From a virus: 64,000 bases of DNA. The position numbers and the translations under genes were made by a program. Below the pieces are notes generated by a model. It did not search any database. It was not told the DNA's origin and worked only from the letters and a program-made list of their open reading frames with translations. Where the stretch lies: positions 1-64,000 of the IMG/VR virus record IMGVR_UViG_3300042924_008490. One strand, 5' to 3'. How positions within the stretch are numbered: position 1 is the stretch's first letter; each line of letters starts with the position of its first letter. Below are positions 58,866-64,000 of the stretch, in pieces.

Positions 58866-58969
58866 ATTTCTTTATAGTTGAAACCAAATAATTTTGCAAT
58901 AATAATTCCTTTGGAAACTAATGTTGCAAAATCACAAATATTTTTTCTTGAAATTTTAATTGGTCTCAT
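58862..58969 (-). CDS. 35-residue peptide gene
   Basis: ATG at 58969-58967 overlaps the stop of the upstream gene by one base (TAATG), and the TGA at 58864-58862 overlaps the next ATG (ATGA). The product MRPIKISRKNICDFATLVSK... is basic at the start with a short hydrophobic middle (GIIIAKLFGF), possibly membrane-associated. Perfect coupling at both ends argues that it is real despite its size. Confidence 0.72.
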   Translation of the reverse strand: MRPIKISRKNICDFATLVSKGIIIAKLFGFNYKEI

Positions 58970-59316
58970 TATAGTAAATTATCATAATATGACTTTTCAT
59001 TTATTTTTCTCATGGAAATAAACATGCTTAAATTGTTATCAGCTATTATCCTTTGTAACAATTGTAGCTTTCTTATATAATAAGCTCTTTTCTTTAAATA
59101 TATTTGACTTTGTTCAAATATTTTCTTTATTTCCATTTGATGGTCTTCTACCATAGGAACGTATTCACAATTATGTATAGCATATTCATAATCTAATGAC
59201 AATTTTGCAAAAAATAAAAATTTCTTCTCATTTTCTTCAACCTGTCTTTCAACTTTATCGCAAACATTTTTTATGCGACTAACTTTATTCCATAAAATTT
59301 TTGACTTTTTTAACAT
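58969..59316 (-). CDS. Helical hypothetical protein, first gene of an early-type unit
   Basis: 115 residues, nearly all helix and basic (KKSKILWNKVSRIKNVCDKV; IYLKKRAYYIRKLQLLQRII). Not recognised. It is transcribed from a Bacteroidota-type promoter (TTTG-N19-TACCTTTG) about 50-80 bases upstream and leads two coupled small genes. Small basic proteins from host-type promoters are often early host-takeover factors, but no activity can be read from the sequence. Confidence 0.6.
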   Translation of the reverse strand: MLKKSKILWNKVSRIKNVCDKVERQVEENEKKFLFFAKLSLDYEYAIHNCEYVPMVEDHQMEIKKIFEQSQIYLKKRAYYIRKLQLLQRIIADNNLSMFISMRKINEKSYYDNLL

Positions 59317-59321
59317 AATTG

Positions 59322-59352
59322 TTGTTTTTTAGGAAATTAAACTTTATATTTG
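59322..59352 (+). promoter_or_regulatory. Bacteroidota-type promoter (TTG-N20-TATATTTG), plus strand
   Basis: TTG at 59322-59324 and TATATTTG at 59345-59352 are 20 bases apart, fitting the -33/-7 consensus TTG and TAnnTTTG of Bacteroidota sigma-A. It faces the muramidase-like gene, which also has a TATTTATA element nearer its start. Confidence 0.5.
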
Positions 59353-59363
59353 CTATCGAAAGA

Positions 59364-59394
59364 CAAAGGTATAAATAATTTTCAAATTATCAAA
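59364..59394 (-). promoter_or_regulatory. Bacteroidota-type promoter (TTTG-N19-TACCTTTG), minus strand
   Basis: On the minus strand TTTG (59394-59391), 19 bases, then TACCTTTG (59371-59364). It drives the 59.3-58.6 kb unit and is a close match to the -33/-7 consensus. Confidence 0.75.
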
Positions 59395-59412
59395 CTTTAT
59401 TTGAAAAAAAAA

Positions 59413-59420
59413 TATTTATA
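59413..59420 (+). promoter_or_regulatory. Late-promoter-like element TATTTATA
   Basis: AATATTTATATAAAAATCG, 19 bases before the ATG at 59432. Confidence 0.62.
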
Positions 59421-59431
59421 TAAAAATCGTA

Positions 59432-60706
59432 ATGAGAAAAATATTAACTTTAGAACAAATATATAAATTAGTTGAAAGAAATCGTAAAAATTTATTTGAG
59501 GAAGCTTCTAAAATTGAACAAAAGAAAGATTTTCAATCAGTAGGTGAAAATGGAGTAAATAAACCTGAAGATGTAAAACATGTTTTGGACTTGTTTTCCC
59601 ATGAAAAAGTAGGTATGGCTAAAGAAGTTCAAGATGTAATAGCTAAATGTGGCTCTAAAGGGTCAACTTCAACTGCAACAACTCCTGCTAAAACTGATAC
59701 AAAAAGTACTACTGATACAAAAAGTACTACTGATACAAAAAGTACTGCTGATACAAAAAGTACTGCTGATACAAAAAGTCCAAGTCAATTATTAGATGCA
59801 ATTACTTCAAGTTCTTCAAGCTCTACAAAATCAACAACTTCTACATCTACATCTTCAGATGGAGCAAGTAAAGCTTCCTCAGAAGATGCAGACATAGATT
59901 ATGCAGCAGTTGGTAAATGCGCAGCTTTTTATGATTTAATTGGAAAATACCAAAGAGAAAAAGTTTTCCCTTCAGGGTTTAGTGATTCAACAATTGACCC
60001 TAATATGGATACTATTAGTAAACTATATAATGTAGTTTTAGGAATCACATTAAAGGCAGCAGGACATGATTTTACATTTGATGGTACGGCTGATTTCGAA
60101 AGTATAGGGCAATTTGTTATTGATAATCTTGAAGGAGGATTTTATCATCCCGACATGTTAAAAACAGGAGTAATAAAAGACCAAAGATATGCTTCTTCAG
60201 GGGAAACTATGTTTGGATTAGATAGATTAGCAGGTAAAGGTATGGCTGAATCAGGTGCAGGAAAAATATTTTGGACTGAGATAGATAAAAATAGTGGTTG
60301 GAATCCACCATCATTAGGCAGTAAACCAAAATGGGGTTACAATCATATGGCAAAAGAACTTGGCTCTGATATAAGGATAAAAGCTTTAAATGTTATTAAG
60401 CCTTATTTTCAACAATATATGAAAAGTTACTTTCCAACAGAAGAATTACAAAATGCTATCAAAAATAGCAAAAGATTGATGATTCACTTTATATACGCTG
60501 TGTGGAACGGCCCTTGGTGGTTTCAAGAATTTGCAAAAGATATAAAAAACTATATCGCAAAAAATCCTAATCACACTGAAGAAGATTTAGCTCAAGTAGC
60601 TTTAGATTCAAGAAATAATTATAGACCTAATATATCAGCAGCTTCAAATAGCCTTATGCAACAAGGAGGTCAAACATTTAAAAAGATTTTCAGCTCTATC
60701 AAATAA
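59432..60706 (+). CDS. Tagged muramidase/transglycosylase-like protein
   Basis: 424 residues. N-terminus MRKILTLEQIYKLVERNRKN then LFEEASK: a tag-like helix with [LI]xE sites. Residues 80-150 are Ser/Thr/Lys/Asp-rich with five TDTKST repeats. Residues about 205-390 form a lysozyme-like domain: FVIDNLEGGFYHPDMLKTG with the likely catalytic Glu, SGETMFGLDRLAG, GKIFWTEIDKNSGW, and HFIYAVWNGPWWFQEFAKDI. I recall this arrangement from peptidoglycan hydrolases of Bacteroidota phages. It should cut the glycan backbone. The tag suggests a virion-packaged enzyme acting at DNA entry, in place of a gp5 lysozyme domain, which is absent at 20493. Confidence 0.72.
   Translation: MRKILTLEQIYKLVERNRKNLFEEASKIEQKKDFQSVGENGVNKPEDVKHVLDLFSHEKVGMAKEVQDVIAKCGSKGSTSTATTPAKTDTKSTTDTKSTTDTKSTADTKSTADTKSPSQLLDAITSSSSSSTKSTTSTSTSSDGASKASSEDADIDYAAVGKCAAFYDLIGKYQREKVFPSGFSDSTIDPNMDTISKLYNVVLGITLKAAGHDFTFDGTADFESIGQFVIDNLEGGFYHPDMLKTGVIKDQRYASSGETMFGLDRLAGKGMAESGAGKIFWTEIDKNSGWNPPSLGSKPKWGYNHMAKELGSDIRIKALNVIKPYFQQYMKSYFPTEELQNAIKNSKRLMIHFIYAVWNGPWWFQEFAKDIKNYIAKNPNHTEEDLAQVALDSRNNYRPNISAASNSLMQQGGQTFKKIFSSIK
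59693..59782 (+). repeat. 18-bp repeat encoding TDTKST
   Basis: Five tandem 18-base units (ACTGATACAAAAAGTACT and the GCT variant) encode a Thr/Ser/Lys/Asp linker between tag and enzyme domain. Confidence 0.9.
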
Positions 60707-60735
60707 TTTTTTTAACTCTATTAAATATTTTATTT

Positions 60736-61086
60736 ATGAATTTTGAATTAACAGGTAAATTGGTGCAAATCGGTGAAACTTCCACTGTAGGAGCAAGCAA
60801 TTTCAAAAAACGTGAATTCGTTATCGAAACCGAAGAAACTTATCCTCAAAAGATAAAAATGGAATTGATACAGGAAAAATGTAATCTTCTTGACAGCAAA
60901 AGAATAGGAGATACCATAAAAACATTTTTCAATCTCAGAGGAAGTGAATGGCAAAACAAATACTTTGTCAACCTTCAAGCATGGAGAATTGAGAATGCAT
61001 CTTATACTCCTCCATCGAAACATGATTCTGATGATGAATCAGATTTTTCTTTTGATGATGAAGATAATGGTGAATTACCATTTTAA
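60736..61086 (+). CDS. DUF3127 protein (SSB-like OB fold)
   Basis: 116 residues. It follows the DUF3127 pattern closely: MNFELTGKLVQIGETSTVG, NFKKREFVIETEETYPQKIK, GDTIKTFFNLRGSEWQNKYF and VNLQAWRIE. The family is nearly confined to Bacteroidota and has an OB fold; function is unproven. The C-terminus is a long acidic tail ending DDEDNGELPF, like the partner-binding tip of single-stranded DNA-binding proteins. I infer a role in phage DNA replication or repair. No late element is visible upstream; a strong terminator follows. Confidence 0.88.
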   Translation: MNFELTGKLVQIGETSTVGASNFKKREFVIETEETYPQKIKMELIQEKCNLLDSKRIGDTIKTFFNLRGSEWQNKYFVNLQAWRIENASYTPPSKHDSDDESDFSFDDEDNGELPF

Positions 61087-61093
61087 ATGATAC

Positions 61094-61128
61094 AAAAAGA
61101 GCCTTATTTTTTTAAGGCTCTTTTTTTA
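61094..61128 (+). terminator. Rho-independent terminator
   Basis: Thirteen-base perfect stem AAAAAGAGCCTTA / TAAGGCTCTTTTT with a T6 loop and T tail, eight bases after the DUF3127 stop. Confidence 0.88.
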
Positions 61129-61137
61129 TTTTCTATA

Positions 61138-61145
61138 TATTTATA
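61138..61145 (+). promoter_or_regulatory. Late-promoter-like element TATTTATA
   Basis: ATATATTTATATATAAATTA, 38 bases before the ATG at 61176, farther than the other copies. Confidence 0.5.
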
Positions 61146-61175
61146 TATAAATTACAAGTATAAATAATATATATC

Positions 61176-62051
61176 ATGAGAATTACATTGAACGAACTTA
61201 GAAATCTCGTTAAAAATATTTTGAAAGAAAATATACAGTTTCCAAGCACTGAAAATACTGATAAAAATATAAGAGAAGTGTTTATGAGTTTTAGCTCAGA
61301 GGCAAAACAATACTTAAAAGATAATATAAAATTTTATGATAGTAAAAAAGAAGAGTTTACACCGCTTAATAACGTTGAGTTTAGCTTAGGAAATTTTAAT
61401 AATGATTCTATCCCTGAAGGTACATATTTAAAATTAGAAGGCACAGATTTTCGGGATTTGAGTATATGGCTTTATACAAATGAATGGGCAAAAAGTAGAG
61501 GATTAGGTAATGCAGGTATTCAACCTTACGTTTCAGGAGACATTACTTTAGAATCAATGGATAAAGTAAACATTCTTGCAGAATTTATATCAAACGTATT
61601 TTCAACATTTATGAAAAAAAATGTTAATACACAAAATATAATTAGTACCATATTACCATATATAAAAATTAAAAAATCTGCAGAAACCCCTGATTATATT
61701 AAAGGTGCAACAGATGCTACGAGTTCTTCAGAATTTAGAAGAGGTGGCGGTAGAAATCAAGGAAAATTAGGTGGTGATTATAAATCAAAATTTGGAAATG
61801 AGCCTGCAGAAGAACCTGTAACATCATCAGGAGGAAAAACTTATGCCAATTATAATGAATGGATTGGTAATGAAAGTGCAGAAAATCAAAAAGCAATAGC
61901 GGTTCTTTATAGAATGGTGGAAAAAGGGAGAATGGAAGAAGATGAATTTGATTCGGAAATACAAGAATTACTAAATACTCCATTAAATGAAATTAGGAAA
62001 CTTATTAAAAATGTTCTAAAAGAAACGAAGAAAAATAAATTTAAAAGATAA
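61176..62051 (+). CDS. Packaged-type protein with the same tag at both ends
   Basis: 291 residues. The N-terminus MRITLNELRNLVKNILKE and the C-terminal segment LNEIRKLIKNVLKE (about 271-284) are copies of one another, each with LNE and LKE sites, the form expected for prohead-protease cleavage. The centre (25-175) is a globular alpha/beta domain (EGTYLKLEGTDFRDLSIWLY); 175-215 is a Gly/Ser/Arg linker. No enzyme family recognised. If both tags are removed, a core of about 250 residues is left in the head. Preceded by a TATTTATA element and closed by a terminator. Confidence 0.65.
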   Translation: MRITLNELRNLVKNILKENIQFPSTENTDKNIREVFMSFSSEAKQYLKDNIKFYDSKKEEFTPLNNVEFSLGNFNNDSIPEGTYLKLEGTDFRDLSIWLYTNEWAKSRGLGNAGIQPYVSGDITLESMDKVNILAEFISNVFSTFMKKNVNTQNIISTILPYIKIKKSAETPDYIKGATDATSSSEFRRGGGRNQGKLGGDYKSKFGNEPAEEPVTSSGGKTYANYNEWIGNESAENQKAIAVLYRMVEKGRMEEDEFDSEIQELLNTPLNEIRKLIKNVLKETKKNKFKR

Positions 62052-62067
62052 AAAATATAAATCTTAC

Positions 62068-62100
62068 AAAAGAGCTTTAAAATTTAAAGCTCTTTTTTTT
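62068..62100 (+). terminator. Rho-independent terminator
   Basis: Palindromic stem AAAAGAGCTTTA / TAAAGCTCTTTT with a short A/T loop and a T run. Its tail overlaps the -33 box of the next promoter. Confidence 0.82.
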
Positions 62101-62130
62101 TGTTCATATGAAAACTTTTCATTACCTTTG
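62099..62130 (+). promoter_or_regulatory. Bacteroidota-type promoter (TTTG-N20-TACCTTTG)
   Basis: TTTG at 62099-62102 and TACCTTTG at 62123-62130, 20 bases apart, 19 bases before the helicase ATG. The same TACCTTTG octamer is used by the minus-strand promoter at 59364. Confidence 0.75.
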
Positions 62131-62148
62131 AAAAAAAATATTTCTCAT

Positions 62149-64000
62149 ATGAAACTCATTCCTTCTTTTGAACCTTTCTTATTTCAAAGTGATACCATAG
62201 CTAAACTATTAGAGATTGTAAAGTTTAATAATGGTGCTTGTATTTTTGATGAAACAGGTTTAGGTAAAACTATCACAGCTTCAACTACAGCCATCAATAT
62301 CACTGAAGGAAAAATCAATGTGATTTCCCCAAAATCCAATCAAAAGAGTTGGAGAGATGTCCTATCAAAAACTCCAAATTTCTATGAGATTTCCACCTAT
62401 GCAAAACCTTCACCTGAAAAATGTGAAGTGCTTATCATAGATGAAGCTCATAATTTAAGAAATGAAAAATCTAAATCTTTTGTAAAGGTTTTTGAATTTA
62501 TTAAAAGGCATAATCCTGTAGTCCTCTTGTTAACAGCAACCCCTTTTCAAAATAATATAAGAGAATTTAGAAATGTTATCTCATTGATAAATTTCAAATC
62601 AGATACACCTGCATTGATAATGCTGCCTTCATTATTTCAAAAGGTAATAGAAGCTGAAAAGAAAATAAAAACTATCGAAAGATATTCAGATGATTCTTTT
62701 GAAGCAATCACTGAAACTTCTAAAATAAATTCAGTTCAAGATAAACATATAGATACTATTTCAAAAGTAGTAAATACTTTCTCCGTTAGGAATACAAGAA
62801 ATTCTATTAATGAAAAATATCAATCTGATGTGAAATTGATGGGACATTTCCCAACTATTACCAAATCGAATATTGAAGCCTTTTTTAATCCTGATGAAAT
62901 AATCAAAATTGGAAACATTATAGATATCTTAACCAAGATGAAATTTGCAATGCAAAACATCATCTATTATAGCAATCATCCAAGATATAAAAACCAAAAC
63001 TTCTTTGGAGGATTGATGAAAACTTTCTTACTAAAACGCCTTGATAGTTCTTTGAATGCTTTCAAAAAATCAATAGAGAAAATGTTGGTCAATGTTGAAA
63101 CAGAATTACTCAAAGGAAACTATACAATTGATATAGAAGGCTCTACTTACCCTTTAAATGACCACTATGAGCTTGATTTACTAAAGGATAAAGAATACCT
63201 CCAAAAGATAAAAATTCTTTCTGAGGAGCTAAATGACAATAAAAAAGTAGAATTGTTATTTGAAATAATAAAGAATAAAAAGGCAGTTATTTTTACAGAG
63301 TATAAAGATACCCTTGAAGTAATCAATCAATATTTGGCAAAAATTTATAATAATTATATATGTTATTCATCAGAAAGCAATGAATCTACTTTAGATTTAA
63401 TAAATGAAAACTTTGATGCTAATAATGTAACCAAAAATAATATCCAAATTGTCGCTACAACAGATGTTCTTTCTGAAGGGGTAAATCTACATCAAGCAGA
63501 TATACTTATTCATTTTGACCAAAAATGGAATCCAAGCAAGATTATACAACGTGAGGGTAGGGTCAATAGGATTATAAAAAATGGTGTCCATAGAGAAATT
63601 TCTATCTATCATTTTCAAGTAGATAATCTGATTGAAAGCATTATAGAATTGGATAAGAAGATTGTCACCAAACAGAATTTGGGATATAAGTTTTTAAGAG
63701 AAGAAAAACTTGAACTCAAATGGATGAAAGATTTTAAAGCCAATGCAACCATTTTTTATCCAAATGAAAATGAAAAGGGTAAATTCTATCAAGTATATGA
63801 AAGCTACATGGGGCATATATTTGCGGAAGAAATTGGATTGATAACAGAAAATCTTGAATTTGCAATAGATTCCTTTGAAATTCCTGATAGTTATTTTATG
63901 GAGGAGAAATATTATTCTCATTTCAATAGAAGCAATTATGTGTTAGGCAAAAGACATGAAGAATTTAATGCACTTTATAAAGATGCTTGGTATGAAGTAG
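62149..64000 (+). CDS. SNF2/DEAH-type SF2 helicase, C-terminus outside window
   Basis: 617 codons are open to the right edge. Motif I CIFDETGLGKTITAS (residues about 33-47), Ia INVISPKSNQKSW, motif II VLIIDEAHNLRNE (DEAH, about 97-109), motif III LLTATPFQN (about 126-134). C-terminal RecA domain: AVIFTEYKDTLEVI, motif V IVATTDVLSEGVNLHQAD (about 440-457) and motif VI IIQREGRVNRI (about 467-477). This is a complete helicase core of the SNF2/RapA-like kind, which translocates on double-stranded DNA with ATP. An insert of about 200 residues lies between the two halves. Transcribed from a host-type promoter, so probably early; a role in replication, recombination or displacing host proteins is possible. 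Confidence 0.88.
   Translation, partial: MKLIPSFEPFLFQSDTIAKLLEIVKFNNGACIFDETGLGKTITASTTAINITEGKINVISPKSNQKSWRDVLSKTPNFYEISTYAKPSPEKCEVLIIDEAHNLRNEKSKSFVKVFEFIKRHNPVVLLLTATPFQNNIREFRNVISLINFKSDTPALIMLPSLFQKVIEAEKKIKTIERYSDDSFEAITETSKINSVQDKHIDTISKVVNTFSVRNTRNSINEKYQSDVKLMGHFPTITKSNIEAFFNPDEIIKIGNIIDILTKMKFAMQNIIYYSNHPRYKNQNFFGGLMKTFLLKRLDSSLNAFKKSIEKMLVNVETELLKGNYTIDIEGSTYPLNDHYELDLLKDKEYLQKIKILSEELNDNKKVELLFEIIKNKKAVIFTEYKDTLEVINQYLAKIYNNYICYSSESNESTLDLINENFDANNVTKNNIQIVATTDVLSEGVNLHQADILIHFDQKWNPSKIIQREGRVNRIIKNGVHREISIYHFQVDNLIESIIELDKKIVTKQNLGYKFLREEKLELKWMKDFKANATIFYPNENEKGKFYQVYESYMGHIFAEEIGLITENLEFAIDSFEIPDSYFMEEKYYSHFNRSNYVLGKRHEEFNALYKDAWYEV

Noticed and set aside
1-64000. tRNA genes, integrase, transposase or attachment sites
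   Set aside because: No cloverleaf-like GC-rich stems, recombinase motifs or direct-repeat boundaries were recognised in either strand by eye; a covariance-model search was not possible.

Overview
The window is late-region DNA of a large T4-like tailed phage (contractile-tail type) whose host is probably a member of the Bacteroidota. The virus assignment rests on a head module in T4-like order on the minus strand: large terminase, portal, core-type proteins, prohead protease, acidic scaffold, gp23-type major capsid protein. A gp5-like baseplate spike protein and a gp55-like late sigma factor support it. The host assignment rests on base composition (clearly AT-rich by eye), absence of Shine-Dalgarno sites (starts are instead coupled as ATGA or TAATG), a DUF3127 gene, and three promoters of the Bacteroidota form TTG/TTTG-N19-20-TAnnTTTG near 59.3 and 62.1 kb. 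No tRNA, CRISPR array, integrase or insertion sequence was found.

Layout. 0-2 kb (minus): start of a protein-kinase-like gene and a LamG-like virion protein. 2-5 kb (plus): small late proteins; a GIY-YIG (T5orf172) nuclease opposes them. 5.4-9.6 kb (plus): a glycosyltransferase, dUTPase, a P-loop-like pseudoATPase, an IMPDH/GMP-reductase barrel and a DUF6794-like protein. 9.7-17.5 kb (plus): five more glycosyltransferases, two methyltransferases and a HAD-like protein. 17.5-21.8 kb (plus): late sigma factor and tail/baseplate proteins. 21.8-24.9 kb (minus): a metalloprotease-acetyltransferase-like fusion and a Cys-rich virion protein. 25-32.3 kb (plus): three paralogous fibre proteins built on nine-residue repeats. 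32.3-51.9 kb (minus): a PAP2 phosphatase-cupin fusion, a zincin polyprotein-like gene, the head module with an amidase inside it, an acidic protein with an apparent -1 frameshift, a nucleotidyltransferase, a leucine-rich-repeat protein and a KTSC protein. 52-54.4 kb (plus): a ClpA/ClpC-type unfoldase. 54.4-59.3 kb (minus): a 1099-residue virion protein and small genes. 59.4-64 kb (plus): a muramidase-like protein, DUF3127, a doubly tagged protein and an SNF2-type helicase running off the right end.

How it works together. Nineteen copies of a TATTTATA-type element lie about 15-40 bases before the first gene of units on both strands; these look like late promoters, probably read with the gp55-like factor encoded at 17.5 kb. 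The prohead protease should cut after [LIM]xE. Many proteins here carry such sites in short helical end tags, and several unusual enzymes (kinase-like, two zincins, nucleotidyltransferase, muramidase) have them. My main inference is that a set of enzymes is packaged in the capsid, trimmed, and injected.

The most unusual observations are two inteins in neighbouring head genes (one splitting the protease at its catalytic His motif, one a mini-intein starting with Pro), an A10 run joining a 532-residue protein to a 54-codon reading frame that has no start codon, the end-tag system, and the zincin gene with cleavage sites at every module boundary.
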